Below are positions 48,262-56,926 of a stretch of DNA of 64,000 bases, in pieces (position 1 is the first letter of the stretch; each line of letters starts with the position of its first letter). Below the pieces are notes generated by a model. That model did not search any database. It was given only the letters and a program-made list of their open reading frames with translations, and had not been told where the DNA came from. The stretch is from positions 462,633-526,632 of the forward strand of contig JAEMWC010000622.1 in NCBI GenBank assembly GCA_016490735.1, read 5' to 3'. Position numbers and translations under genes: made by a program. This stretch comes from Pachyseris speciosa (taxonomy: Eukaryota; Cnidaria; Anthozoa; Scleractinia; Pachyseridae).

Positions 48262-49232
48262 GTAAGAAAAAACACGTTTCACGTTTTATTATTTAACGTA
48301 AACTTAATTGCTACAAACGCAACTTTTTAAAATGTAAATTTGCTTTTTTTGCTTAACAAAAAAAAATTTTAACTGTTTTGCCCCATTTACACACGAGGCT
48401 TGCGTTGCCGGTTTTAAAGCAATAAAAAAATGAAAAATAAAAAATGGTTAGGCGCTTGCACAAAAATAGAAATGAACCGTTTAATTTTACCCGTTTACCC
48501 TTTTAGTTACAAGGCTTTTCTTTTAACGAATAAAATTGTTTGGCATTAAACAAAGTACAATTTATAAAGTTACTCTTAAAAGAAAAAGGGTTAAGAAAAA
48601 TAGTTTTTTAATTTATAGTTCTTTTAGTTTTTTAATCATATACCTATTACCCTTAAAGGTGAATTTCATTGAAGCCCCTCAAAAAATTAAATATACGTTT
48701 TTTTTATTTTATACAAACAGCTGTCGTCTACGTCAAACATAAATTTAATTTTACTGTCAATAAACCAAACAGATTAAGAGCAACACAAGGCTCTTTTAGC
48801 TTAATCTCGGGTCGAATAAAAATTTATTTATTACATTTTATTTTACGGTTATTACTTTTTTTTCTTGCAAAAAGAAATAAACTGTCGTTTTGTCGTTTAT
48901 TTACCATTTGAATTAACATTGCAATAAATTGCTCGCGTGCGCCGCAAAGGGAATTGTTTTAGGTTTCGTTTGTTTAATGTTTAAATTTTAAACAACAATT
49001 TACTTTGGCCACAACACGTACGCATCGTGGCATGTTCGCCAAAACAAACAAAAAATAAAACAAAAAAATGCAAAAACCCGTTTGTAAAAAATTATTATTT
49101 TTTTTTTGCAATTCGCAAATAGCCAAGACCAAATTTATTAAAAAACTTTAATTTTGTCGCTTTTACGCCAACCGCTTAAAGCAAACGAATTAATTAACAC
49201 GCGTCTCACGTTAACCCTCTCTATTTTTAGTC

Positions 49233-49409
49233 ATGCCAAAAATAAAAAGAATAAAGAGAAAGGCTCAGAAACTACAAGCCGCAGCCGCGGACGGCAAACC
49301 CAAACCGCAAGAAGTGAAAAATACAAAACACGAAGAAAATTTCAACAAGACAATAATTTTTATAGACTTGACTCTAGACGAAAACGGCTCGCCGCCAGCA
49401 ACCCATTAA
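49233..49409 (+). CDS. Small basic protein with a SUMO-interacting motif
   Basis: A 58-residue frame has a Lys/Arg-rich N-terminus (residues 1-12), a charged middle, and Ile-Ile-Phe-Ile-Asp-Leu-Thr-Leu-Asp-Glu at residues 41-50. This is a canonical SUMO-interacting motif: hydrophobic Ile-Asp-Leu-Thr followed by acids. The ATG lies two bases after a strong splice acceptor, suggesting a spliced leader. Viral proteins of nuclear DNA viruses often use such motifs to reach PML bodies; that role is inference. It is too short to be recognised by family. Confidence 0.5.
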   Translation: MPKIKRIKRKAQKLQAAAADGKPKPQEVKNTKHEENFNKTIIFIDLTLDENGSPPATH

Positions 49410-49668
49410 ACGACTAAACGCACTGACAAATTAATTAAATAAAAATAATTGCTACCCCATTTTGTCGCTGTCGAGTCGTTTCTTTGCAACTGCGGGGGTA
49501 ACGGGCAACGAGCGGTCTTAAAATAACACTTTAAACGCAAGTTTGCGCGCACTGCAAACGAAAACGGCGCCATTAAATGACGTTAAAGAACAAAAAATGC
49601 CAATTTGAACTACCCAAACCCCGCCGCATTTTGCGGTCGGTTCGCGGGTTTTCGGTCGCAACCTTCAG

Positions 49669-50232
49669 TCAAATGTCCAAGAGATTCACGTGCCATCGAA
49701 CGCTTTTAAAAACGCCCTGTTGGTCTTGTTGCAAACCCAAGTTGATCACATTGTCCGTAATGAGCCGTTCCAGTTCTTTTACCACTTTGCAATCGTTGTC
49801 GACGTACTGATACCGTTCGAACCGGTCCAAAAAATCATTAAACGTGCGTCCTCTTGCCCTGGCCATTGCGTACAACAGGGCGTAGTGTCCACAAGTGCTC
49901 GAATCCGCGACTTGCATTTGCCAGCAATTGGAACTGACGCGATCGTAATGTTCAAACACCCATTTCACCAACGGGGCCGGCTTGTACCACGTCAAAGGCG
50001 CTCCTTGACTATCGAAGACCTCGCAGCAATCGTTTTCCGCATAAAAGCTCAACCAGTGGGAGCCGGGCTTGTCGTGAGTATCGACGTTTACGATGTACGC
50101 GGACCTCGACGAAGGGTCAAGTTTTGTCGGTAGTCTGTTTGATGCAAACACGCCTTTGAAAATTGGCCGAAGACAAGAATCTTGTCTCGCCAAGTAATCC
50201 AGCTGTCGCGTGGTCAAGCCGAGAAACGCCAT
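49669..50232 (-). CDS. Adenovirus/Polinton-type cysteine protease (C5-like)
   Basis: This intact 187-residue frame has the adenain triad in order: Gly-Ser-His-Trp (catalytic His), Val-Phe-Asp-Ser-x-Gly (acidic residue) and Gln...Cys-Gly-His-Tyr-Ala-Leu (nucleophile Cys, with the oxyanion Gln seven residues before). A Phe-Lys-Gly-Val-Phe-x-Ser-Asn-Arg-Leu-Pro lead-in resembles proteases of Polinton/Maverick and adinto-like elements more than those of adenoviruses. In those systems the enzyme matures capsid proteins. It begins 45 bp after the SOCS-like stop codon on the same strand. It is the best evidence here for a virion-forming ancestor. Confidence 0.8.
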   Translation of the reverse strand: MAFLGLTTRQLDYLARQDSCLRPIFKGVFASNRLPTKLDPSSRSAYIVNVDTHDKPGSHWLSFYAENDCCEVFDSQGAPLTWYKPAPLVKWVFEHYDRVSSNCWQMQVADSSTCGHYALLYAMARARGRTFNDFLDRFERYQYVDNDCKVVKELERLITDNVINLGLQQDQQGVFKSVRWHVNLLDI

Positions 50233-50277
50233 GTCGCTTTCGTTTACTGGCCAAGGTGTTTTTTTTTAAAGGGCAAT

Positions 50278-50838
50278 TCACACGGGATAAGGATATTGCG
50301 TCAAATAAAGTTTCACCGAATTGGAAACGGACGAAGTTTGGTCTCGGCCGGCAAAAACAAGCTGTCGATTTAAAGTTCTCCGACACAAATGTCGAAGACT
50401 GAGAACTTCCTTATAAAACGGACTTTGCAAAAAAAATGTCGCTGTCCCAATGCGGTCCGATTCCTGCGAGGTAGCGGTAGCAGCCGCTCCGTCTTTGTGT
50501 TGCAAAGCGTTTTTCGACAACAACACGTAATAAAATACCATTTTCACGACACAGTTAAATCGCGGAGCGGGTCGACTTTTTAAATCTTCGTTTCTCTGCC
50601 AAACCGCTTGGTCGCGTGTATCCAAAAAAAATAAGCCGTTGCGTAAAACAATTCTCACGTTGGTTATTCCAGTGGACGTGACGAGTGTCACGGTAAAAAG
50701 GTGCCCGGCGTCGCGACTATCGCGAACGAGAAACTTGCCGACGGGTTGATTACGAAGCAGCAATGTTGCTTCCGTTCCAGTTATTGCTCCCCAATAAAAT
50801 CCACTTTCGCGTAATCTTTGTAGCACAGAATCTAACAT
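50278..50838 (-). CDS. SOCS-like protein: SH2 domain plus SOCS box
   Basis: This intact 186-residue frame starts with a short extended segment (about residues 1-10) and Ser-Gly-Phe-Tyr-Trp-Gly, the conserved entry to SOCS-family SH2 domains. Phe37-Leu-Val-Arg39-Asp-Ser is the phosphotyrosine-binding FLVR box. At the C-terminus, Ser147-Leu-x3-Cys152-x3-Leu156 fits the elongin B/C BC-box consensus exactly, and a closing Tyr-Leu segment follows; the Leu-Pro-x-Pro Cul5 box is not clear. SOCS proteins block JAK-STAT signalling and recruit a ubiquitin ligase. As I recall, a SOCS homologue has been reported in the fish iridovirus ISKNV, so capture by a DNA virus has precedent. A cellular origin followed by capture is inferred. 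Confidence 0.85.
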   Translation of the reverse strand: MLDSVLQRLRESGFYWGAITGTEATLLLRNQPVGKFLVRDSRDAGHLFTVTLVTSTGITNVRIVLRNGLFFLDTRDQAVWQRNEDLKSRPAPRFNCVVKMVFYYVLLSKNALQHKDGAAATATSQESDRIGTATFFLQSPFYKEVLSLRHLCRRTLNRQLVFAGRDQTSSVSNSVKLYLTQYPYPV

Positions 50839-51062
50839 GACCGCTGTGTCGCGCCTTTCGTTTTAAACTCTCGCCGCACGACCGTTTACAGCAAACTGTT
50901 TATGCTCTGGTCTTTTGAAAATAAAATATATTTATTCTCTCGCCAATTACTTTAAAATTGGCAATGTTTTTTTGGTTTTTTTTAAGTCATTCGAAACTCC
51001 CCCCGGCGTTTCGTGCTGGCCATCTGTTACGAGCATTTGAACCCGATCTTATCGATTTTCGA

Positions 51063-51071
51063 TTCCGAGAA
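51063..51071. promoter_or_regulatory. STAT-type GAS site 1 (TTCCGAGAA)
   Basis: A TTCN3GAA palindrome lies about 225 bp upstream of the SOCS-like start codon. Confidence 0.45.
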
Positions 51072-51463
51072 AAGCAAAAATACGCTCGCGGTTTTTTTAC
51101 CCTCGCTGATTAACTAAAGTTTCTTAAAAAATTAAGGCTATGTTTACACTATGCCGAATAGAATTTTGCGCCGTTGCGAAAAATACTAAAAATTCACTTT
51201 CGCATAATCTTTGTAGCACAAAATTTAACGCGACGGCTGTGTTGCGCCTTTCCTTTTAAACTCTTGCCGCACGACTGTTTACAGCAAACTGTTTATGCTC
51301 TGGTCTGTTGAAAATAAAATATATTTATTTTCTCGCCCATTGCTTTAAAATTGGCGATATATTTTTTTTAAATTATTTAACCCCCCCCCCCCCCCCCCCC
51401 CCTTCCCCCCGGCGTTTCGTGCTGGCCATTTGTTACGGGCATTTAAACCCAATTTTATTAATT

Positions 51464-51494
51464 TTCCGAGAAAAAAAAAAGCCAATTCCAAGAA
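51464..51494. promoter_or_regulatory. Paired STAT-type GAS sites 2 and 3
   Basis: TTCCGAGAA at 51464-51472 and TTCCAAGAA at 51486-51494 occur in the second upstream repeat, 22 bp apart start to start. Tandem TTCN3GAA sites are a known feature of cellular SOCS-family promoters. Confidence 0.45.
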
Positions 51495-51879
51495 AAAGCA
51501 AAAATACGCTCGCGGGTTTTTTACCCTCGCCGATTAACTAAAGTTTCTCAAAAAAATTAAGGCTATGTCTACACTATGCCGGATAGCATTTTATGCCGTT
51601 GCGAAAAATACTAAAAAAATTCACTTTCGCGTAATCTTTGTAGCACAAAATTTAACACAACGGCTATGTTGCGCCTTTCGTTTTAAACTCTCGCCGCACG
51701 ACCGTTTACAGCAAACTGTTTATGCTCTGGTCTTTTAAAAATAAATATATTTATTCTCTCGCCAATTGCTTTAAAATTGGCAATGTTTTTATATTTTTTT
51801 TAAGTCATTCAAACCCCCCCCCCCCCGGCGTTTCGTGTTGGCCATCTGTTACGGACATTTAAACCCAATCTTATTAATT

Positions 51880-51911
51880 TTCCGAGAAAGAAAAGCACCA
51901 ATTTCCGAGAA
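51880..51911. promoter_or_regulatory. Paired STAT-type GAS sites 4 and 5
   Basis: TTCCGAGAA occurs at 51880-51888 and again at 51903-51911 in the third repeat, with nearly the same spacing as the pair in the second. Confidence 0.45.
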
Positions 51912-51975
51912 AAAGCAAAAATACGCTCGCGGGTTTTTTACCCTCGCCAATTAACTAAAGTTTCTCAAAAAATTA

Positions 51976-52326
51976 AGGCTGTGTCTACACTATGCCGAAT
52001 AGCATTTTATGCCGTTGTAAAAAATACTACGGTCTGGTGTGAATGGCAGTGGCCCAGAACCGCCGCTATTTTTCCACTAGAATTCAATTTTTACTCCTCG
52101 TTGTTAATTTTCGTTTCGGTTTAATTTTTTGTTTACACTGCTCCCAAAAAGTGTCACGAAAACCTATCCGATATGTGACGATTCTCTTTCAAGACCGCAG
52201 CGGTTCAGCATTGCTCCGACGCAAAAAGTGTACCGAAATCATGGTTTTAAATGTGAACAAAAGCCCTATTCAATATGGTTTTTCGCGCCGGCACAAGAGC
52301 TATTCGGTATAATGTAGACATAACCT
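51976..52326. mobile_element. 351-bp MITE with TA target site
   Basis: The left end AGGCTGTGTCTACACTATGC and the right end pair as imperfect inverted repeats of about 30 bp. TA flanks each side. The central part has no gene. Truncated left ends of the same element occur at about 51140 and 51561 inside the upstream repeats, so the element was present when the repeats arose or was captured in them. Confidence 0.8.
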
Positions 52327-52699
52327 TATAAATTACGCAAATTATTGCAACCAAAAAAAAATATTCGAAGTTCGAATAAAAAAAAATTTTTGTGTGTTTT
52401 AGCGTTAACCTTTTACTCCCTAAAAGCGACTTATGAATTTTTTACTTTGGCCAATGCCAAACAATTTTGCTCGTTAAAGGTGGTTGGCAACAAACGCCAA
52501 CTACGCAAAAAACCGAGTTGCCCAAATAACTTTATTTACGTGACCCAAAAAAATCACATATTTACATTTTTACAAAACGGTTACTTCGAGTGTTCATTAT
52601 AATGCAAACATTCGTTTACGTAAATTTGCTAAAATTAAACCCAAACGTTGTGTAAAATACTAACAAATTTAACTATAACGAAGTGCTCCACAAGTTCTT
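52327..52699. other. No gene seen
   Basis: This AT-rich spacer lies between the MITE and the spliced arginine-rich gene and has no supported coding signal. Confidence 0.5.
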
Positions 52700-52890
52700 T
52701 CAGTTTTTTTGTTTAACTTTTTGGTATTGTTCTCCTTTTTCTTCGTCGGTGCATCTGCTCAATTTGTTTTCCGTTTCGTCGCTAGCGTCGAAGTCGTTGA
52801 TCCAACGACAAGCCACTGCGTCGGGCTGCGACTTGTTCCAACGGCGTCTTGTTCTCCGTTTTCTCTTTCTTCTAGTTACTGCACGATCGT
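52700..52890 (-). CDS. Spliced arginine-rich small protein, exon 2
   Basis: The exon follows a CACATTTTAG acceptor. It opens with an Arg/Lys-rich block (Arg-Arg-Lys-Arg-Lys-Arg-Arg-Thr-Arg-Arg-Arg-Trp) that fits a nuclear localisation or RNA-binding arginine-rich motif, followed by an acidic Ser/Thr/Glu-rich tail. Two starting bases complete the codon left open by exon 1. The whole product is about 82 residues. I do not recognise a family; a regulatory, nuclear role is inferred from composition. Confidence 0.55.
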
Positions 52891-53036
52891 CTAAAATGTG
52901 CGGCAAATAATTAATTAAACATTAAACGGGCACGTACACACAAACTCTTATTTAATAACGTATTAATTTTTTTACAATACGCTATTCAAAGGCTCGTTGC
53001 TTGTAAATTGCACTTTACCAAATAAAAAAAAAATAC

Positions 53037-53094
53037 CTTGAACGGCCGTTTCTGGAAATTCCGCGTTTAATGTCAAGTCTCGTTCGGTGGCCAT
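53037..53094 (-). CDS. Spliced arginine-rich small protein, exon 1
   Basis: An ATG at 53094 opens 19 codons plus one base and ends at a GTATTT donor. The intron (52891-53036, 146 bp) is AT-rich. A TATA-like TATAAAAAC lies about 80 bp upstream on this strand (about 53172-53182). Confidence 0.5.
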
Positions 53095-53591
53095 GCGTCC
53101 CTTTTTTTCGCTTTTTTAAGCGGCTTGTTCCTAAGTATTAAATTGTGCCGAGTAAGGCTCGTTTTTTAAGTTTTTATATTTTTTAAGTTGCGCGTTTTAA
53201 TGACGGGCAGTCGAATGATGCATTAATACAATTATACGATTAGTGACGTTTATTGCGTTTTTATTGCCCAAGATTTTTTTTGCTTTAAACTCATTAAAAA
53301 ACGAAACCTTGCAACGCCTAGGGTTTTTTTGTTAAAATAAACCATGTTACAATTCGCACGCTATGGCCAATGCATATTTTTTGTTTGCGTATTTTTACTC
53401 TAAACTACGTTACAATTTAAACGTTTTTTGCGTTGAATACATTTTTTGTATTAGCCACTCAAATACGAAGAACGTCCTTTTTTGTTGTTTTATTTTTAAT
53501 TAGTACGAAGTACGCGACCAAAAAACTACGAATTAAAAAAAACTGGGGGGCATTTTAATTTTTGTTAAAAAACACGAAAATTTTTACTCGC

Positions 53592-53762
53592 TCATTTAAA
53601 ATGTGCCACAAGTTCACATCTCGCAGCGTCTTGTTCGTGGGATGCCGTTATCGCACAAAAAAAGGACTGCTTCGTTTCGTTTTCGCGACTAATTTTAAAA
53701 TAGCAGCGAGGAAAGTCCGTTAGGTTTTTGGGCAAATTCCACGCAGCGTTTGATCGTATTAC
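53592..53762 (-). CDS. ZU5/UPA-like protein, last exon
   Basis: The exon follows an ATTAATTTTCAG acceptor, starts in phase 0 and ends at a stop after 56 codons. A Trp and a Phe-Pro-Arg-Cys-Tyr-Phe-Lys-Ile strand correspond to the terminal 'Cys-x-Phe-x-Leu' strand of UPA domains. Confidence 0.6.
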   Translation of the reverse strand, partial: VIRSNAAWNLPKNLTDFPRCYFKISRENETKQSFFCAITASHEQDAARCELVAHFK

Positions 53763-53968
53763 CTGAAAATTAATCATGTAAATAAATTAGTCTTTAAAAA
53801 AGCAATGCGTCACCTTGAAATTTCTTTCAAAATTTAAGTTTTAATATGGTTAACTTTTTCCGCGACTTGGCCAAAAACCCATTTACGTCCATTGACAATA
53901 TAATTGCGCTAAGAGTTGAAATTTAATTTTTACAAATACCACTTTCGTTAATATTTGCTTGTACTTAC

Positions 53969-54112
53969 CTTTACTCCGCTTCCTTTAATTTTCCATTCCG
54001 GTTCTAATGCATCGAGTTTAATTTTAATGTCTTCCTTGCTGTTAGACACAAACATTCCGGCCAGCGGTGCCAATAACTTGTGTCCTCTTTTTTCTTCTTT
54101 TTGGCACACTCG
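53969..54112 (-). CDS. ZU5/UPA-like protein, middle exon
   Basis: Forty-eight codons lie between a CAACAAACAG acceptor and a GTAAGT donor, phase 0 at both ends. It encodes Glu-x-x-x-Gly-x-x-Leu-Leu-x-Pro-Leu then a Lys-Leu-Asp-x-Leu-Glu-Pro-x-Trp strand, which align with the centre of UPA domains. Confidence 0.65.
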
Positions 54113-54179
54113 CTGTTTGTTGCAAAAAAGTCGTGTAAGTTGTGTCGTTAACTTATATATTTAAAAACAATTGCATTAA

Positions 54180-54434
54180 CAACCTCGTTCCCAGGGTTCT
54201 CTCTCTTCCTCCCCGCGAGAAAGTACCCTGGTTGCGGCTGGTCACGTGTCTGCTAAATTTTTACAAATTCCAGAAAAATAATTAAAGGGAGGGGCAGGAA
54301 GGTTAAAGTTTGTCTCCACAAAGTTGAGGACCCACCCTCTGTGCGGATTTAATTTGTACGCCTGGACACGTGACCAGCCGCAACCAGGGTATTTTCTCGA
54401 CGGAGAAAGAGAGAGGACCCTGGGAACGAGGTTG
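54180..54434. mobile_element. 255-bp MITE with 9-bp target duplication, inside the ZU5/UPA intron
   Basis: CAACCTCGTTCCCAGGGT at the left end is perfectly inverted at the right end. TTGCATTAA flanks the element at 54171-54179 and 54435-54443. The inverted arms extend about 70 bp. I associate this terminal sequence with cnidarian genomes, from memory. Confidence 0.88.
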
Positions 54435-54623
54435 TTGCATTAATGCCGTTTTAAGGCTTTTTTCTTAAATTGACAAAATGTTAAAGGCGCAGTCGGTTTT
54501 TTTAAATTAAGTTAATGGTTTTTTTTTGTTAAAAAATAATTAATTTTTTTAATTTTTAAATAAAACTACCCCCCCCCCCTTATTTTTAAGTTTTTATAAA
54601 AAAAAAATACGCTAAGAACGCAC

Positions 54624-55046
54624 CTCATAAGCTGTCGTTATATCGTCTACCAAATAAACCCAAATTTTCCAGTCACTTTTTCGCGAAGGTCGTCTGCCAA
54701 AGATCATCATTTGCATTCGTTTTTGATCATTCTTTCCCGGTCTTCCAAAGGCTGCAATTTCAAGGTCTTCCTTCGGTTTTAAAAGGGTCACTTCAATGTC
54801 GTTGTGTTTGTGTTCTATTTTCGCATCGGTGTAAACGTCCCTCACAAATTTCCAAATGCCTTTTTTTTGAAACCGGCATTTAACTTCAATATCCCATTTG
54901 TTCCCCGGTGTCACCAAACAGGAATGTTCTATTAAAATGGGCAAAGTAGTTCCCCGCAAGACTTTATAACAGCCGCTAACCCGAAGCATTTTTAAACCGC
55001 GGTGTTCAACAATGCATCGCACCGTTATTTTTTTCCCGTTATTTGG
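54624..55046 (-). CDS. ZU5/UPA-like protein, first visible exon
   Basis: The open frame runs from a CCAGTAG acceptor-like site at 55047 to a GTGCGT donor, phase 0. The first half reads like the second half of a ZU5 domain (Thr-Leu-Pro-Ile-Leu-Ile-Glu-His, Lys-Trp-Asp-Ile-Glu-Val). The last part begins a UPA domain with Trp-x-Ile-Trp-Val-Tyr-Leu-Val-Asp-Asp. ZU5-UPA pairs occur in UNC5, PIDD and ankyrins, where they control death-domain signalling. No Met start or first ZU5 half was found; an upstream exon near 55.2-55.4 kb is possible but unproven. No death domain follows. Confidence 0.55.
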
Positions 55047-55715
55047 CTACTGGAGCCGGTAATGAAAATTTTTTTTTATTAAATTATTTTTTTTATCGCG
55101 CAAAATTTACAAAAAAAATTTAATCGAATAAAAATACAAATTCATAAAAAATAAATTTCGGTAATAATTAAGTAACAACGAAACAACGTCTCAACCCGCT
55201 CAATCGAATGACCGTGCATTTACTTCGTTTAAGTTTGTTTACTCACCCATTAAAAAATGGTTTAATCGTTTTTTTAATTCCTTGCAGTAATGGCATTATT
55301 TTTGCGGCAATTTTATTTCGTACTGCGCAAAAGTTTCACGGCCGTGCGTATGTATACGCACATGCACAAAAACTAATTTTGGCCACGTAGAAAAAATTGC
55401 AAGACCGCTTACGAACAGCGAAAATGGTTTATTGTCGACCGTTCATTTGACCAAAACCCACGAAACAAAACCACCCGACGAATTACAAAAAAGAAATAAA
55501 TCGATAAAGTAAACGTCAATGCGTCGTTTTCTTTTACCGTGTTTTTTTTAAACGAAACCGACGGCTCGCACAACAACGTGCCCGGCAAAAAATGTCGCAA
55601 CCCCCCCCCCACGAAACAAAACCACCGACGAAACAAAAAAAAAATAAATCGATAAAGTAATGCGTCAAACGAAACGACAACAACGTGCCCGCAAAAAAAC
55701 CCACCCCCCCCTTCG

Positions 55716-56591
55716 TCAAACGTTCAAGTCCATTCTAATGGCCGGGTGAGGGCAATATTCCGCCAGAGAAAAATCTTCGAAAGATAGACCATCAATGTCG
55801 GGCGCGACTCTTTCAATCTTCACCGTGGGAAAGGGGCGGGGTTTTCTCTCGAGCTGACTCTCGAGAGATTGAACGTGATTCGAATAAATGTGCGCGTCTC
55901 CCAGCGAATGCACGAGGCGCCCGGCTCTCAATCCGCACGCGCGAGCCACGATGTGCGTTAAGAGCCCGTAGCTCGCAACGTTAAAGGGCAAGCCGAGTCC
56001 GACGTCCGCCGATCGCTGGTACACGTGAGCGGAAAGAGTGCCGTCGTCGACGTAAAATTGAACCAAAACGTGACACGGGGGCAAAGCCGTTTCGCTTGCC
56101 TCTTCTGGATTCCAAGCCGTCACGAGAATGCGCCTACTAGTCGGATCGCGCTTGATGAGATCGACGGCGCGCCTCAACTGGTCCACGCCTCGACCGGCGT
56201 AGTCGGCGCGCATGTTCGTGTACCGAGCTCCAAAGTGACGCCATTGAAAACCGTACGTGGGACCGAGATCCCCCTCTTCGCGGTCAAACAATCCCCGCTC
56301 GTCTAAAAATTTTCGCGAGGCGTTCGCATTCCAAATGTGCACCCCTCGTTCGCTCAACTCCGCGGCATTCGTCGACCCTCGAATCATCCACAACAGTTCT
56401 TCCACGACGCCGCGCCAAAACATGCGTCTGGTGGTCAAGAGCGGAATTTTGCCGTCGGTCAAATCGAATTGTAAACGTTCCCCAAACAGGGCAATGGTAT
56501 CGACTCCCGTTCTATTCTTTCGTTTGGACCCCGTTTGCAATATGCGGCGAATCAAGTCCAAGTATTGGACTTCCTCGCTTTCGCTCGACAT
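55716..56591 (-). CDS. TYMS: Thymidylate synthase
   Basis: This complete 291-residue enzyme makes dTMP from dUMP with methylene-tetrahydrofolate. All signature parts are present: Arg28 in the phosphate loop, Gly-Pro-Thr-Tyr-Gly-Phe-Gln-Trp-Arg-His-Phe-Gly (110-121), Ser-Arg-Arg (152-154), the nucleophile Cys173 in Leu-Pro-Pro-Cys-His, Gln-Arg-Ser-Ala-Asp (192-196), Asn204, and Gly-Asp-Ala-His-Ile-Tyr (231-236). The length is close to cellular enzymes minus their N-terminal extension. There are no introns and codon choice is GC-richer than the flanks, like other genes in this block. Several herpes-, irido- and nimaviruses carry TS for nucleotide supply. The C-terminal Met-Asp-Leu-Asn-Val is a plausible folate-closing tail. 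Confidence 0.95.
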   Translation of the reverse strand: MSSESEEVQYLDLIRRILQTGSKRKNRTGVDTIALFGERLQFDLTDGKIPLLTTRRMFWRGVVEELLWMIRGSTNAAELSERGVHIWNANASRKFLDERGLFDREEGDLGPTYGFQWRHFGARYTNMRADYAGRGVDQLRRAVDLIKRDPTSRRILVTAWNPEEASETALPPCHVLVQFYVDDGTLSAHVYQRSADVGLGLPFNVASYGLLTHIVARACGLRAGRLVHSLGDAHIYSNHVQSLESQLERKPRPFPTVKIERVAPDIDGLSFEDFSLAEYCPHPAIRMDLNV

Positions 56592-56926
56592 GATCTCGAC
56601 GACGCTTTCGACTCAAAATAAAAACAGCAACAATGACAACGATCGTTTTTTTTATTGCACGCATTTTTTTATTTTATTTTACAAAAACGCAATTTTCTAC
56701 AAGTTAGTTACAATTTTAAACGCATTTGCAGTAATCGTTTGAAAAAAATGTTCAATTAACAAATTGCCACGACGCCACCTCGTCAAAGTAGTCACAAGCA
56801 ACTTTCGGCGTTCTCGGTCGAGGCAAAAAAAAAGCGAGTCTTTTTTATTTACACTTTTTTAAGTTCAAAAACAAAAATACGACGACGCCATTTCTTTTTT
56901 TTTCTCGAAGCGAGTCACGGACGACT
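56592..56926. other. Intergenic AT-rich spacer
   Basis: Poly-T and A-rich stretches are present. It probably holds the TS promoter and the 3' end of the large minus-strand gene. No gene is seen. Confidence 0.5.

Larger units (their letters stand above)
50808..51975. repeat. Threefold repeat of the SOCS gene 5' end and upstream region
   Basis: The block beginning with the first codons of the SOCS-like gene (about 50808) recurs at about 51190 and 51617. Each block contains TTACAGCAAACTGTTTATGC, an AT-rich TATA-like segment, and a C-rich or Pro-like tract. Each ends in the left end of the MITE at 51976. The outer copies have lost the start codon. Poly-C runs differ in length among the copies. 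Confidence 0.85.

Noticed and set aside
55208..55390. First exon of the ZU5/UPA-like gene
   Set aside because: A GTGAGT donor on the minus strand near 55250 is present, but no reading phase joins it cleanly to the exon ending at 55046, so it is not called.
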